From Peptococcaceae bacterium (GTDB lineage: Bacteria > Bacillota > Desulfitobacteriia > Desulfitobacteriales > Syntrophobotulaceae): a stretch of DNA of 42,636 bases. The notes beneath the pieces were generated by a model that saw only the letters and a list, made by a program, of their open reading frames with translations, had not been told where the DNA came from and made no database searches. Position 1 is the first letter of the stretch. The number at the start of each line of letters is the position of its first letter. A program made the position numbers and the translations under genes. Location: contig DUML01000054.1 of the NCBI GenBank assembly GCA_012839895.1, positions 1 to 42,636 of the forward strand. The letters are read 5' to 3'. Shown here in pieces: positions 10,524 through 21,489 of the stretch.

Positions 10524-10811
10524 TTATAGACCTGCATATCCTTCGATTTTATCGCCTGGTTTGAGAGTTACAATGGCTTTTTTCCTGTCCGGGGTCTTAC
10601 CAACATAACGCCCCACCCTTTTTTCTTTACCTTTAACTTTTATGGTACGTACTTCAGCGACTTTAACTTTGAACATTTTCTCTACAGCATTTTTAATTTC
10701 GATTTTATTGGCTGCAGTATCGACCCAAAAGGTGTATTTGTTTTCATCTACCATCCCTACGGATTTTTCGGAAATTACAGGGCGAATGAGGACATCACGT
10801 GCATCACGCAT
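10524..10811 (-). CDS. rplW: Ribosomal protein uL23
   Basis: L23 is at the tunnel exit and docks trigger factor and SRP. The 95-residue product starts [20 protein letters not shown] and contains [20 protein letters not shown] and the [14 protein letters not shown] loop. Its start overlaps the end of rplD by 8 bp, suggesting translational coupling. Length is normal. Confidence 0.97.
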   Translation of the reverse strand: MRDARDVLIRPVISEKSVGMVDENKYTFWVDTAANKIEIKNAVEKMFKVKVAEVRTIKVKGKEKRVGRYVGKTPDRKKAIVTLKPGDKIEGYAGL

Positions 10812-11433
10812 TCTTAAGCACCTCCTCTGCTTGCCTTACTGCAGCTTTGCTGAAGACTACTACATCATGTTTCAAAAGATCCACAACATTTAAAGTATCT
10901 GGTCTGGTTGTGAGCACACCCTCAATATTGCGGGCTGAATAGACGGCATTTTTATCATTTTCAGCCGTTACCAGAAGGGCTTTTTTGTCAACATTCAGAG
11001 CTTTCAGCATTTTAACCATTTCTTTGGTCTTGGGCTGTTCGAAACTAATCTGATCCACAACAATTAAGTTATTAGAATTCACTTTACTGGAAAGTGCTGA
11101 GTACAGAGCGAGTCTCTTAACTTTTTTAGGCAGCTTTTTGCTGTAATCTCTGGGCTTGGGCCCAAAAATAATACCGCCGCCTCTCCAGAGAGGAGAACGA
11201 ATGGTGCCTGCTCTGGCCCGTCCTGTACCTTTTTGTCTCCAGGGCTTCCGTCCGCCACCTCTGACTTCGCTGCGCCCCAGTGTAGAATGGGTCCCTACTC
11301 TGGCATTGGCCAATTGGGCTACAACAGCGGCATGCATTACATGAACATTGGGTTCAATCCCAAAAATTTGCTCATCTAATTCTATTTCTTCAACAGGAGC
11401 TCCCTGCATATTTACAACCTGTACCTTAGGCAT
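10804..11433 (-). CDS. rplD: Ribosomal protein uL4
   Basis: L4 reaches into the peptide tunnel through a long loop. The 209-residue product starts [20 protein letters not shown]; the tunnel loop is visible as [20 protein letters not shown], followed by [15 protein letters not shown]. The loop is intact. E. coli L4 also represses its own operon; the rpsJ-rplC and tuf-rpsJ gaps upstream are structured (see those entries), but no link to L4 is shown. Confidence 0.97.
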   Translation of the reverse strand: MPKVQVVNMQGAPVEEIELDEQIFGIEPNVHVMHAAVVAQLANARVGTHSTLGRSEVRGGGRKPWRQKGTGRARAGTIRSPLWRGGGIIFGPKPRDYSKKLPKKVKRLALYSALSSKVNSNNLIVVDQISFEQPKTKEMVKMLKALNVDKKALLVTAENDKNAVYSARNIEGVLTTRPDTLNVVDLLKHDVVVFSKAAVRQAEEVLKNA

Positions 11434-11457
11434 TGCGTATCCTCCTTTCCTTTTGGA

Positions 11458-12087
11458 CTACTTCGCTTTTACCGATTCTTTTAGAATTAGTAAACTTTTT
11501 TTGGCGCCAGGTACGCATCCTTTAATCAGGATAATGTTTTTATCGGCATCAACCCTGACAACATCCAGGTTTTGAACAGTAACTCTTTCTCCACCATGAC
11601 GTCCGGGTAATTTTCTTCCTTTGAAAACACGAGCCGGCCCTTTCGCGCCCATGGAACCTGTACGATGATGATATTTGGAACCATGACCCATCGGTCCGCG
11701 GCGGGCACCATGGCGTTTACGCATCCCGGCAAAGCCTTTTCCTTTGGAAGTCCCTGTAACATCTACCTTGTCCCCAACTTGGAAGATGTCCGCTTTAATC
11801 TCCTGCCCAATTTCATAGGAATCCACATCGTTAGTCCTAAACTCTCTGACAAAACGCAAAGATTTCATTCCAGCTTTTTTGAAATGTCCCAGTTCAGGCT
11901 TCGTAGCGAGGCTTTCTCTCATCTCTTCAAAACCAACCTGAATTGCGTTGTAACCGTCCGAAGCCTCAGTTTTCTTCTGCAAAACATAACATGGTCCTGC
12001 TTGAACCACTGTAACCGGAATTACCCTACCGTCTTCGGCAAAAACTTGGGTCATTCCTACTTTTCTTCCCAGAATTCCTCTAGACAC
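11458..12087 (-). CDS. rplC: Ribosomal protein uL3
   Basis: L3 reaches the peptidyl-transferase centre and is one of the first proteins to assemble. The 209-residue product starts [20 protein letters not shown] and carries the loop [20 protein letters not shown] plus [20 protein letters not shown]. Its ribosome binding site GGAGGTGG is very strong. Unusually, 157 bp of structured sequence separates it from rpsJ. Confidence 0.97.
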   Translation of the reverse strand: MSRGILGRKVGMTQVFAEDGRVIPVTVVQAGPCYVLQKKTEASDGYNAIQVGFEEMRESLATKPELGHFKKAGMKSLRFVREFRTNDVDSYEIGQEIKADIFQVGDKVDVTGTSKGKGFAGMRKRHGARRGPMGHGSKYHHRTGSMGAKGPARVFKGRKLPGRHGGERVTVQNLDVVRVDADKNIILIKGCVPGAKKSLLILKESVKAK

Positions 12088-12244
12088 GACGCCACCTCCT
12101 ATACACTTTGAAGTGCACCGGTCTTTGCCGGAGCACGAGAGTGTCTAATATTTTTTATTCCGGGTTAACGTTCCACACCTCCGGGTGTTTCGCGTCACAA
12201 ACAAAAATATTTTACCACATTCCTGGGCAGAGCGCCAGTAAAAT
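12088..12244 (-). promoter_or_regulatory. Structured spacer between rpsJ and rplC, possible leader
   Basis: Neighbouring S10-cluster genes are separated by at most about 40 bp, but this gap is 157 bp. On the minus strand it can form small hairpins: ACACC/GGTGT at 12175-12188 and GCTCCGG/CCGGTGC at 12115-12134. A third short palindrome (12104-12115) lies just upstream of the rplC ribosome binding site. The layout resembles a cis-regulatory leader or a processed region. No known riboswitch or ribosomal leader class is recognised, and I see no clear promoter. Confidence 0.4.
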
Positions 12245-12550
12245 TTATAATTTTATCTCAATATCTACACCTGACGGAAGATCTAATCTCATTAAGGCAT
12301 CCACTGTTTTGGATGTAGGATCGAGAATGTCAATCAGTCTCTTATGAGTCCTCATCTCAAATTGTTCCCGGGAATCTTTATTGACATGGGGGGATCTAAG
12401 AATCGTATAGACATTTTTTTCGGTCGGCAGGGGGATTGGGCCGCTGACACTGGCACCTGTCCTTTTAGCTGTTTCTACAATTCTTTCGGCAGATTGATCC
12501 AAAGTTTTGTGATCAAAGGCTTTCAATCTTATTCTGATTTTTTGGTTCAT
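12245..12550 (-). CDS. rpsJ: Ribosomal protein uS10 (NusE)
   Basis: S10 is a 30S head protein and, as NusE, a partner of NusB in antitermination and of NusG (28062-28589 here) in coupling. The 101-residue product starts [20 protein letters not shown] and carries the signature [20 protein letters not shown] followed by [17 protein letters not shown]. Length is standard. It is the first gene of the S10 block and follows tuf by 275 bp. Confidence 0.97.
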   Translation of the reverse strand: MNQKIRIRLKAFDHKTLDQSAERIVETAKRTGASVSGPIPLPTEKNVYTILRSPHVNKDSREQFEMRTHKRLIDILDPTSKTVDALMRLDLPSGVDIEIKL

Positions 12551-12825
12551 GTTTCAAACCTCCTAATTATTTTTGCCCGTTTAACAGGCGTTGGGCGTAA
12601 AAATTCCCTGTTCCAGGCGGAGTCACCTGAAAACAGCAACCTTTCACGCCTTTCTTGTCTCTTCATTAGGACACTCCTGTCCTTTTTCAACCGGCTTTTT
12701 ATCTTTATTCTTATCCTGGTCTTTTTGTTCCTAGCCTTTTGGCTCTTACGCCAGTCTTTTATTTTGTCTTATCTCGGAAAGGGAAGCTGCCAGGCTTAGC
12801 AGCTTCCCTTAATTACTATAAGAGA
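12551..12825 (-). other. tuf-rpsJ intergenic region
   Basis: This 275-bp gap contains the tuf-proximal hairpin (12779-12810, listed separately), a purine-rich stretch on the minus strand, a small hairpin with arms AGGACA/TGTCCT around 12668-12683, and the rpsJ ribosome binding site TTAGGAGG. It may be the untranslated leader of the S10 operon. I see no convincing promoter. The plus-strand open frame crossing it is spurious. Confidence 0.45.
12779..12810 (-). terminator. 12-bp hairpin just after tuf, likely partial terminator
   Basis: Perfect 12-bp inverted repeat (AAGGGAAGCTGC / GCAGCTTCCCTT) with an 8-nt loop, 15 bases after the tuf stop. Only three U residues follow on the transcript, so it is probably a weak terminator, an attenuator, or an RNA 3'-end stabiliser separating the very highly expressed tuf from the S10 operon. 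Confidence 0.6.
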
Positions 12826-14028
12826 TTATTCAATAATTGAGGCAACTACACCGGCGCCGACGGTACGTCCGCCTTCCCGGATAGCAAAACGTAAGCCTTC
12901 TTCCATAGCGATAGGAGTGATTAATTCGCAAGTAAGTGTGACCCTGTCGCCAGGCATACACATTTCTACACCTTCAGGAAGTTGGATAACGCCGGTAACG
13001 TCAGTGGTACGGAAATAGAACTGGGGACGGTAATTATTGAAGAACGGGGTATGACGGCCACCCTCTTCTTTAGTTAAAACGAAAACTTCAGCAGTAAATT
13101 TGGTATGGGGTTTGATGCTGCCGGGTTTGGCCAAAACTTGTCCGCGTTCAACCTCTTTGCGCTCTACACCACGGAGAAGGACACCGATATTGTCGCCGGC
13201 TTCAGCTTGATCAAGAAGTTTACGGAACATTTCTACGCCGGTGCAAACAGTTTTACGGGCTTTTTCTTGTAAACCGACGATTTCAACTTCGTCACCGACT
13301 TTAACGGTACCGCGTTCAACACGACCGGTAGCAACAGTACCGCGGCCGGTAATTGTGAAAACGTCTTCCACAGGCATTAAGAAGGGTTTGTCCTTCGGAC
13401 GTTGCGGAATAGGAACATACTCATCAACAGCATCCATCAGGTTCCAGATTTTGCCGCACCATTCGCAATCTCTGGAGCCGCAGCCGCACTCTAAGGCTTT
13501 TAGACCGGAACCGGGAATAACCGGAATTTCGTCACCTGGGAAGTCATATTCACTTAAGAGTTCGCGTACTTCCATTTCAACCAGTTCAAGGAGTTCCGGG
13601 TCATCGACCATGTCGACTTTATTAAGCCAAACAACAATGTAGGGAACACCAACCTGACGGGCTAAGAGGATATGCTCACGAGTCTGAGGCATTGGGCCGT
13701 CAGCAGCGGATACAACAAGGATTGCACCGTCCATCTGGGCAGCACCGGTAATCATGTTTTTAACATAGTCAGCGTGACCGGGGCAGTCGACGTGGGCATA
13801 GTGGCGGTTAGCAGTCTCATACTCAACGTGAGCGGTGGAAATGGTAATACCGCGTTCGCGCTCTTCCGGAGCTTTGTCAATTTGGTCAAATGCAGTGGCT
13901 ACTGCTCCACCGTGTTTGGATAAAACGTAAGTAATTGCAGCTGTAGTAGTGGTTTTGCCGTGGTCAACGTGACCGATAGTGCCAACGTTAACGTGGGGTT
14001 TAGTACGCTCAAACTTTTGTTTAGCCAT
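12826..14028 (-). CDS. tuf: Elongation factor Tu with a four-cysteine insert
   Basis: EF-Tu delivers aminoacyl-tRNA to the ribosome as the GTP complex. The 400-residue product has G1 GHVDHGKTT (19-27), G2 with GITIST, G3 DCPGH (81-85) and G4 NKVD (136-139), followed by the two beta-barrel domains ([15 protein letters not shown]). At the end of the G domain, after GSGLKALE, it carries [13 protein letters not shown]: cysteines 181, 183, 188 and 191. The E. coli protein has no cysteines there. Four closely spaced cysteines suggest a metal site; I believe some related Clostridia share this. It is the last gene of the str block, 142 bp after fusA, across AT-rich DNA. Confidence 0.98.
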   Translation of the reverse strand: MAKQKFERTKPHVNVGTIGHVDHGKTTTTAAITYVLSKHGGAVATAFDQIDKAPEERERGITISTAHVEYETANRHYAHVDCPGHADYVKNMITGAAQMDGAILVVSAADGPMPQTREHILLARQVGVPYIVVWLNKVDMVDDPELLELVEMEVRELLSEYDFPGDEIPVIPGSGLKALECGCGSRDCEWCGKIWNLMDAVDEYVPIPQRPKDKPFLMPVEDVFTITGRGTVATGRVERGTVKVGDEVEIVGLQEKARKTVCTGVEMFRKLLDQAEAGDNIGVLLRGVERKEVERGQVLAKPGSIKPHTKFTAEVFVLTKEEGGRHTPFFNNYRPQFYFRTTDVTGVIQLPEGVEMCMPGDRVTLTCELITPIAMEEGLRFAIREGGRTVGAGVVASIIE

Positions 14029-14170
14029 CTTATTTTTTCACTCCTTAATAATAAATATAAATTATATTTTTAATTATAAATTTTTAGTTAAATAAATTTT
14101 ATTTAAATAGTTAGACAGTTTTAATATTTTTAGCTTCAATTTACAGCTTTATATAACTTTAATTTAAGTT

Positions 14171-16243
14171 TTAAGCTCTTTTGGCAATTATCCCGTCGGC
14201 AATATTTTTGGGAACCTCTTCGTAATGATCAAACTGCATAACATAGACTCCCCGGCCTTGGGTACGGGAACGCAGGTCCGTTGCATAACCAAACATCTCG
14301 GCAAGAGGCACATAAGCGCGAATAATCTGCGCGCCGGAACGGGCTTCCATTCCTTCGATGCGGCCTCGTCTGGAATTTAAGTCACCAATAACATCGCCCA
14401 TATATTCCTCGGGCACAGTGACTTCTACTTTCATGATTGGTTCCAGGAGAACCGGATCGGCTTTAGCAGCTGCGGCTTTAAAAGCCATAGAGCCTGCTAC
14501 TTTGAAAGCCATCTCGGAGGAGTCCACATCATGGTAAGATCCATCATAAACCGTAGCTTTGATATCTACAGTCTGGTACCCGGCCAGGATACCATTCTGC
14601 ATGGCTTCTTCAATACCGGCTTGAATTGGTGGTATAAATTCCTTAGGAATTACGCCCCCAACAATCTTGCTTTCAAAGATAAAGCCTGAACCTGGCTCCA
14701 GGGGTTCGAACTCAACCCAACAGTGGCCATATTGCCCGCGCCCACCGGACTGGCGGATAAATTTACCCTCAGCTTTAACGGCTTTCCGGATAGTTTCTTT
14801 ATAAGAAACCTGTGGGCGTCCCACATTGCAGTCTACCTTGAACTCTCTCTGCAAGCGGTCAACAATGATTTCCAAATGAAGTTCGCCCATACCTGCAATG
14901 ATGGTCTGGCCAGTTTCCTCATCCGTATACGCTCTGAAAGTCGGATCTTCTTCGGAGAGCTTCGCCAGTGCTCCTCCAAGTTTATCTTGGTCCGCCTTGG
15001 TTTTAGGCTCAATAGAAACGTGGATAACCGGTTCCGGAAAGACCATGGATTCAAGAATGATTTTCGCCTTCTCGTCACAAAGGGTATCTCCGGTGCTGAC
15101 ATCCTTAATACCTACGGCGGCCCCAATGTCACCGGCTCGAATCTCCTCCACATCTTCCCGATGGTTGGCATGCATGCGGAGAATCCTGCCGATCCTTTCT
15201 TTTTTGCCTTTGGTAGAGTTCAAAACATAAGAGCCAGCTTTTAAAGTGCCGGAGTATACGCGGAAAAAGGTAAGCTTTCCGACATAGGGATCGGCCATAA
15301 TTTTAAAGGCTAAGGCGGCAAAAGGCTCATTATCATCGGAATGGCGGACGCTTTCTTCGCCGGTTTCGGGGTCTACTCCTTTAATGGACGGAACATCCAA
15401 AGGAGAAGGCAAATAATCCACCACAGCATCCAGAAGGGGCTGAACACCTTTATTCTTAAAGGATGAACCGCAAAGAACCGGAATGAATTTCAAAGTGATA
15501 GTACCTTTGCGAATGGCAGCCTTGATTTCCTGCTCCGTTATCTCTTCACCTTCCAGGTACTTCATCATCAAGTCTTCGTCTATTTCCGCAACGGCTTCCA
15601 GAAGTTTTTCCCGGTACTCCTGAGCTTGGGTAAGCAGTTCTTCCGGTATATCGGTTATATCACTGGCTGTCCCCAAATCATCCGTATATATAATTGCTTT
15701 CATGGTTACCAAATCCACAATGCCTTTAAACTTCTCTTCCGCACCGATGGGAAGCTGAATAGGAAGAGGGTTCGCCCCCAAGCGTCCAGCAATCATAGAG
15801 ACTCCTCGGAAAAAATCTGCCCCCACCCGGTCCATTTTATTAATGTAGGCAATACGAGGAACTCCGTATTTATCAGCCTGTCGCCATACAGTCTCGGACT
15901 GAGGCTCAACACCTCCTACCGAGCAAAAAACAGCTATGGCACCGTCCAGGACCCTAAGGGAGCGTTCTACTTCCACAGTAAAGTCAACGTGCCCGGGTGT
16001 ATCAATGATGTTAATGCTGTGACCTTTCCATAGACAGGTGGTAGCAGCAGAAGTAATGGTAATTCCCCGCTCCTGCTCTTGAACCATCCAGTCCATAGTG
16101 GCAGACCCATCATGTGTTTCACCGAGTTTATGCACACGACCGGTATAAAACAAAATGCGTTCTGTGGTTGTTGTCTTACCGGCATCAATATGAGCCATGA
16201 TACCGATATTCCGGGTATTCTCTAAGGAAACTTGCCTTGCCAC
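14171..16243 (-). CDS. fusA: Elongation factor G
   Basis: EF-G is the GTPase that drives translocation and, with RRF, ribosome recycling. The 690-residue product starts [20 protein letters not shown] and shows G1 [10 protein letters not shown]2 with RGITITSA, G3 DTPGHVDF and G4 NKMD. Domain II ([20 protein letters not shown]), the domain IV region ([15 protein letters not shown]) and domain V ([20 protein letters not shown]) follow in order. Length is typical of the classical EF-G. It lies between rpsG and tuf. Confidence 0.98.
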   Translation of the reverse strand: MARQVSLENTRNIGIMAHIDAGKTTTTERILFYTGRVHKLGETHDGSATMDWMVQEQERGITITSAATTCLWKGHSINIIDTPGHVDFTVEVERSLRVLDGAIAVFCSVGGVEPQSETVWRQADKYGVPRIAYINKMDRVGADFFRGVSMIAGRLGANPLPIQLPIGAEEKFKGIVDLVTMKAIIYTDDLGTASDITDIPEELLTQAQEYREKLLEAVAEIDEDLMMKYLEGEEITEQEIKAAIRKGTITLKFIPVLCGSSFKNKGVQPLLDAVVDYLPSPLDVPSIKGVDPETGEESVRHSDDNEPFAALAFKIMADPYVGKLTFFRVYSGTLKAGSYVLNSTKGKKERIGRILRMHANHREDVEEIRAGDIGAAVGIKDVSTGDTLCDEKAKIILESMVFPEPVIHVSIEPKTKADQDKLGGALAKLSEEDPTFRAYTDEETGQTIIAGMGELHLEIIVDRLQREFKVDCNVGRPQVSYKETIRKAVKAEGKFIRQSGGRGQYGHCWVEFEPLEPGSGFIFESKIVGGVIPKEFIPPIQAGIEEAMQNGILAGYQTVDIKATVYDGSYHDVDSSEMAFKVAGSMAFKAAAAKADPVLLEPIMKVEVTVPEEYMGDVIGDLNSRRGRIEGMEARSGAQIIRAYVPLAEMFGYATDLRSRTQGRGVYVMQFDHYEEVPKNIADGIIAKRA

Positions 16244-16313
16244 TTATTATCAGCCTTTCTACTAAGCAAAGTAAATTAACAAAATCCTGCTCACCGTTAT
16301 GGTCTGTTTCAGA

Positions 16314-16811
<498 letters not shown>

Positions 16812-16858
16812 TCATCTATTTTCAGGGACTTAAGTTAAAATTCCTAGTTACACTATTA

Positions 16859-17278
16859 TTACTTCTTTTTAGGTCTTTTAGTCCCGTATTTGGAACGACC
16901 TTGATTCCTGTTTTGAACACCGCTTGTATCCAAGGCCCCGCGGATAATATGGTAACGGACACCAGGCAAATCCTTAACACGGCCTCCACGGACAAGCACA
17001 ACAGAGTGTTCCTGCAGGTTATGTCCGATTCCAGGAATATAGGTTGTTATTTCAATCCCATTGCTGAGACGAACACGGGCAACTTTCCTCAGGGCAGAAT
17101 TAGGCTTTTTAGGGGTTGTGGTATAAACCCTTGTGCATACCCCTCTTTTCTGAGGAGAACCGCCTGACGGGAAATCCTTGCGTTTCAGGGAATTATATCC
17201 CCACTGCAAAGCAGGAGCGGTTGACTTATAAACAACTTTTTCTCTTCCTTTACGAATAAGCTGGCTAATTGTCGGCAT
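16859..17278 (-). CDS. rpsL: Ribosomal protein uS12
   Basis: S12 monitors decoding in the 30S A site. I place the start at the ATG at 17278 ([20 protein letters not shown], 139 aa), preceded by GAAAGGAGGTG; an ORF extension upstream to 17311 is not conserved. The streptomycin-interaction segments [13 protein letters not shown] and [13 protein letters not shown] are of the wild-type, sensitive form. The basic C terminus is usual for Firmicutes. Confidence 0.97.
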   Translation of the reverse strand: MPTISQLIRKGREKVVYKSTAPALQWGYNSLKRKDFPSGGSPQKRGVCTRVYTTTPKKPNSALRKVARVRLSNGIEITTYIPGIGHNLQEHSVVLVRGGRVKDLPGVRYHIIRGALDTSGVQNRNQGRSKYGTKRPKKK

Positions 17279-17368
17279 AGCTGCACCTCCTTTCCTATAA
17301 CAATATATCAAAAATTTTGGTTTGGGTAATAAACTTGAAACCCAAACTTGGAAATAATTACGGCAAAA

Positions 17369-17620
17369 TTATTTTTTCAGGATAGCCGCAGCTGCCGCGC
17401 CCACTTTAATACCGCAGGCTTTACCGAGTTCCGCCATGCTGGCTACTTCCTGTACCGTTACTCCTTTAACCTTGCACATTTCCAGAATTGGCTGCAAAAC
17501 CCGGCTATCAGCATCCTTGGCAATATAGACTTTGCTTACCCGGCCGCTTTCCAAAGCCCGGCCGGTCTGCTTAATCCCAACGACCCTGTTCTGAGCAATT
17601 TGCAAAGATTCATCAAGCAT
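17369..17620 (-). CDS. L7Ae/L30e/S12e/Gadd45-family ribosomal protein (YbxF type)
   Basis: Members of this family bind kink-turn RNA; Bacillus YbxF, in the same position upstream of rpsL, is the reference. The 83-residue product starts MLDESLQIAQNRVVGIKQTG and has the L7Ae core SKVYIAKDADSRVLQPILEM followed by the alanine-rich C terminus GIKVGAAAAAILKK. Exact role is unsettled. It is the first gene of the str block, separated from rpoC by 367 bp that carry repeats. Confidence 0.9.
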   Translation of the reverse strand: MLDESLQIAQNRVVGIKQTGRALESGRVSKVYIAKDADSRVLQPILEMCKVKGVTVQEVASMAELGKACGIKVGAAAAAILKK

Positions 17621-17650
17621 TTTAAAAATGCTTTCCTCCTCCTTTAATGG

Positions 17651-17676
17651 CCTGAAATCAGACCCTGAAATCAGAC
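17651..17676. repeat. Perfect tandem duplication of a 13-bp unit
   Basis: CCTGAAATCAGAC occurs twice head to tail directly upstream of the L7Ae-like gene. It is probably a replication-slippage duplication. No functional evidence. Confidence 0.8.
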
Positions 17677-17716
17677 TACATTATTTTAGCAGCAGGGCAT
17701 TTTTATGTCAAGCGGG

Positions 17717-17940
17717 AAAGATCCTTCGGTCGTTCCTCCCTCAGGATGACTCAAAATGTTGTTTGACCCTTAAGATGACCAAAAGATCGTTCCCCACTCA
17801 ATGCAGTTGACTTAGTAAAGGCTTTCAAACGCCTCCACGTTTTAGCGAAGGGTCTTCAAAACTACTTGTCACCCTGAGCTTTAGCGAAGGGTCTTTTCTT
17901 TCGGAGCTAAGAGTTAAGTTCCTTCGCTTCGCTCAGGACA
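17717..17940. repeat. Cluster of short dispersed palindromic-type repeats
   Basis: The 367-bp rpoC to L7Ae gap holds several copies of a family whose clean form, at 28012-28040, reads AAAGATCCTTCGCTTCGCTC then AGGATGACA. Copies: 17717-17750 (forward, with an internal variation), 17841-17856 and 17868-17895 (inverted, core TTTAGCGAAGGGTCTT), and 17917-17940 (forward, TTCCTTCGCTTCGCTCAGGA). Inverted neighbours could fold together in RNA. This looks like a REP/MITE-like intergenic repeat rather than a gene; nothing else is evident in the gap. Confidence 0.7.
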
Positions 17941-17987
17941 TGCTTTCACCTCGTTCAGAAGGATTACTCCAGATGACCAAGAGTTGC

Positions 17988-20900
17988 TCATGATGACTGT
18001 ACCGGCGCGTTTTCCGGCGTATTATCCCGGGCATTTTTCTCATAAACTCTGAGACTCCTGTACCTGGACATTCCTGTTCCGGCCGGAATAAGCTTCCCGA
18101 TAATTACATTCTCCTTAAGGCCAATGAGAGGATCAACCTTCCCTTTAATTGCGGCTTCCGTCAACACCCTGGTAGTCTCCTGGAAAGAAGCGGCCGAGAG
18201 GAAGGAGTCAGTGGCTAAGGAAGCCTTGGTAATTCCCAAAAGAACAGGACGATAGGTTGCAGGTTGGCCGCCCGCTTCTATAACTCTTTTGTTTTCTTCT
18301 TCAAATTCAAAGACATCTATTAATCCGCCCGGCAAGAGATCCGTATCCCCAGGGTCTTCTACCTTAACTTTCCTGAGCATTTGCCTGATCATAACTTCAA
18401 TATGTTTGTCATTAATGTCCACCCCTTGGAGTCGGTAAACTCGCTGGACTTCACTCAAAAGATAAGTCTGGACACCGGCAACTCCCTTAATCTTTAAGGT
18501 ATCATGGGGGTTGACGCTTCCTTCGGTCAATTCATCACCCGGGGAAATAACTTGCCCATCCCGGACCCGTAAACGGGAACCATAAGGAATACTGTAGGTT
18601 TGGCTTTCCCCGTTTTCGTTTGTAACTTCAACTTCCCTGCGGCCTTTCACTTCTTTAATAGTTACTACGCCGCCTATTTCTGAAATAATAGCCTGTCCTT
18701 TTGGTTTCCGGGCTTCAAACAGTTCTTCCACCCTCGGCAAACCTTGGGTAATATCGTCTCCTGCTACCCCACCTGTATGGAAGGTACGCATGGTAAGCTG
18801 GGTACCAGGTTCGCCAATGGACTGGGCGGCAATAATTCCAACTGCTTCCCCGATTTCTACCATGTGGCCTGTAGCCAGATTCCGCCCGTAACATTTCTTG
18901 CAAACACCATAGCGGGTCTTGCAGTTTAAGACCGATCTTATCTCAACTTTATCGAAAAGCTCAGCTATTATTTTCGCTTTTTCCTCGTTGATTTCTTCAT
19001 CAGGCCGGGCGAGAATTTCACCGGTCTCTGGATGCTTGATTTCCCGCACCGGGAAACGTCCGATTAAACGTTCCTCAAGGGTCTCAATCAATTCTGTTCC
19101 TTCGCGAATGTCTTCAACTATTATACCTTCTGTTGTGCCGCAATCCGCTTCTCTAACAATAACATCTTGAGAAACGTCAACCAGCCTGCGGGTAAGATAA
19201 CCGGAATCGGCAGTACGCAGAGCTGTATCAGCCAAACCTTTACGGGCACCGTGGGAAGAAATAAAGTACTCCAAAACTGTCAAGCCTTCCCGGAAATTGG
19301 CTTTAATAGGAAGTTCGATGGTGCGCCCGGAAGGGTCGGCCATAAGTCCGCGCATTCCGGCCAGCTGGCGAAGCTGTTGGATATTACCGCGGGCCCCGGA
19401 GTTAGCCATCATATGAATAGGATTAAACTTGTCAAGGGATTCCATCAAAGCTTTGGTGACGCTATCGTTGGCTTTGGTCCAAATATCTATAACCAATGCC
19501 TTGCGTTCTTCATCAGTGATAAGCCCCCGCCGGTATTGCAGTTCGGTCTTACTGACCTTTTCATCGGCTTCAGCCAGAATAGCCCCTTTGGCTTCAGGAA
19601 CCTGAATATCTTTGATGCCAATGGTTACCCCGGCTTGAGTGGAATACCTAAACCCAAGGGCTTTAATCCCGTCTAAGAGTTTGGCAGTTTTTTCATAACC
19701 GCAAAAACGGTAAGTATCAGCTACTATCTTATCCAAATCCTTTTTGGTTACCATTTTATTAATGAAGCCGACTTCTTCCGGTATAACCGAATTAAAAATC
19801 AGCCTACCGGGGGTTGTCTCTATCAGTTTGCCGTCTTTGCGCACTTTAACAATAGCCTGAAGGTCAACAGCTTTAGAATCATAGGCTAAAATAGCCTCGT
19901 CGCTGTCCTTGAATACTTTGCCTTCACCTAATGCTCCCGGCTTTTCCATCGTTAAATAATAACAGCCAAGAACCATATCTTTGGTAGGTGAAGCAACGGG
20001 ACGACCGTCTTTCGGGTTAAGGATATTGTGAGAGGATAACATTAAGAGCCGGGCTTCAGCCTGGGCTTCAGCGGAAAGAGGGACGTGCACCGCCATTTGG
20101 TCCCCGTCAAAGTCCGCATTATAAGCGGTACAGACCAGAGGATGGATTTGCAGGGCTTTACCCTCGACTAAAACGGGTTCAAAAGCTTGGATCCCCAAGC
20201 GGTGGAGAGTCGGCGCCCTGTTGAGGAGAACGGGGTGTTCGGCAATGACTTTTTCCAGCACATCCCATACTTCGGGCCGCACCCTTTCTACCATCCTTTT
20301 AGCGCTCTTGATATTATGGGCAAAACCTTCATTGACCAGGTTTTTCATGACAAAAGGCTTAAATAATTCCAGTGCCATTTCTTTAGGCAACCCGCATTGA
20401 TGCATTTTCAAAGTCGGGCCAACCACGATAACCGAACGGCCGGAATAGTCAACCCTTTTACCCAGAAGGTTCTGGCGGAACCTGCCTTGTTTACCTTTGA
20501 GCATATCGCTTAAGGATTTTAATGGCCTGTTCCCCGGCCCGGTAACGGGGCGTCCCCGCCTGCCGTTGTCAATTAATGCATCCACTGCTTCCTGCAACAT
20601 CCGTTTTTCATTACGGACAATAATATCAGGAGCCCCTAGGTCCAAGAGTTTCTTTAGACGGTTATTCCTATTTATAACCCTCCGGTAAAGGTCATTTAAG
20701 TCCGAAGTGGCAAACCTGCCACCGTCCAATTGGACCATCGGCCTCAATTCCGGCGGAATAACCGGGATAACATCAAGAATCATCCATTCCGGCCGGTTGC
20801 CGGATTTCTTAAAAGCTTCCACAACTTCCAAACGACGGATGGCTCTAATTTTGCGCTGCCCCGACACTTCCCTTAATTCGGTGCGAAGCTCGGCATTAAG

Positions 20901-21458
20901 TTTTTCCAAATCTATTTCGGCTAATAATTTCTTAATTGCCTCAGCGCCCATTTCAGCTTTAAAACTATTGCCGTATTTTTCCCGGGCTTCCCGATATTCC
21001 GTCTCAGTCAGGAGTTGTTTCTTCATTAAAGAAGTGTCTCCGGGATCAATCACTATATAGGATACAAAATAAAGGACTTTTTCCAAAGAACGCGGCGACA
21101 TATCCAGAAGAAGCCCCATTCGGCTAGGAATACCTTTAAAATACCATATATGGGAAACCGGCGCGGCTAATTCAATGTGTCCCATTCTTTCCCGGCGTAC
21201 TTTGGAGCGTGTTACTTCAACTCCGCAGCGGTCACAAACGATTCCTTTATAGCGGACTCTTTTGTATTTCCCGCAATGGCACTCCCAGTCCCGGGTAGGG
21301 CCAAAGATTTTTTCACAGAATAATCCTTCCCGCTCAGGTTTCAAAGTTCGGTAATTGATGGTTTCAGGTTTCTTTACTTCACCATAAGACCATTTACGGA
21401 TCATTTCCGGAGAAGCCAAACCGATTCGCATTCTTTCAAAATTATTAACATCCAGCAC
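17988..21458 (-). CDS. rpoC: DNA-directed RNA polymerase subunit beta'
   Basis: Beta' forms half of the RNA polymerase active-site cleft. I choose the GTG at 21458 ([20 protein letters not shown], 1156 aa) because AAAGGAGAG precedes it at the right distance and Bacillus beta' begins the same way; an in-frame GTG at 21476 lies upstream of this site. The N-terminal zinc ribbon (CHCGKYK...CDRCG), the catalytic NADFDGDQM with its three aspartates, the trigger-loop region and the second zinc site (CGTTEG ... [11 protein letters not shown]) are all present. No large lineage insert is seen. It follows rpoB by 31 bp and ends beside the repeat cluster. Confidence 0.98.
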   Translation of the reverse strand: MLDVNNFERMRIGLASPEMIRKWSYGEVKKPETINYRTLKPEREGLFCEKIFGPTRDWECHCGKYKRVRYKGIVCDRCGVEVTRSKVRRERMGHIELAAPVSHIWYFKGIPSRMGLLLDMSPRSLEKVLYFVSYIVIDPGDTSLMKKQLLTETEYREAREKYGNSFKAEMGAEAIKKLLAEIDLEKLNAELRTELREVSGQRKIRAIRRLEVVEAFKKSGNRPEWMILDVIPVIPPELRPMVQLDGGRFATSDLNDLYRRVINRNNRLKKLLDLGAPDIIVRNEKRMLQEAVDALIDNGRRGRPVTGPGNRPLKSLSDMLKGKQGRFRQNLLGKRVDYSGRSVIVVGPTLKMHQCGLPKEMALELFKPFVMKNLVNEGFAHNIKSAKRMVERVRPEVWDVLEKVIAEHPVLLNRAPTLHRLGIQAFEPVLVEGKALQIHPLVCTAYNADFDGDQMAVHVPLSAEAQAEARLLMLSSHNILNPKDGRPVASPTKDMVLGCYYLTMEKPGALGEGKVFKDSDEAILAYDSKAVDLQAIVKVRKDGKLIETTPGRLIFNSVIPEEVGFINKMVTKKDLDKIVADTYRFCGYEKTAKLLDGIKALGFRYSTQAGVTIGIKDIQVPEAKGAILAEADEKVSKTELQYRRGLITDEERKALVIDIWTKANDSVTKALMESLDKFNPIHMMANSGARGNIQQLRQLAGMRGLMADPSGRTIELPIKANFREGLTVLEYFISSHGARKGLADTALRTADSGYLTRRLVDVSQDVIVREADCGTTEGIIVEDIREGTELIETLEERLIGRFPVREIKHPETGEILARPDEEINEEKAKIIAELFDKVEIRSVLNCKTRYGVCKKCYGRNLATGHMVEIGEAVGIIAAQSIGEPGTQLTMRTFHTGGVAGDDITQGLPRVEELFEARKPKGQAIISEIGGVVTIKEVKGRREVEVTNENGESQTYSIPYGSRLRVRDGQVISPGDELTEGSVNPHDTLKIKGVAGVQTYLLSEVQRVYRLQGVDINDKHIEVMIRQMLRKVKVEDPGDTDLLPGGLIDVFEFEEENKRVIEAGGQPATYRPVLLGITKASLATDSFLSAASFQETTRVLTEAAIKGKVDPLIGLKENVIIGKLIPAGTGMSRYRSLRVYEKNARDNTPENAPVQSS

Positions 21459-21489
21459 GGTACTCTCTCCTTTCACCCATCAACGTTTC

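Noticed and set aside
12344-12799. A 151-codon plus-strand open frame across rpsJ and the tuf-rpsJ gap.
   Set aside because: It is antisense to rpsJ, has no recognisable domain, and its hydrophobic look comes from purine-rich DNA on the other strand.
17621-17987. A small RNA or tRNA gene in the rpoC to L7Ae gap.
   Set aside because: No cloverleaf, no conserved TFC-type motif and no terminator; the visible structure is explained by the repeat family.
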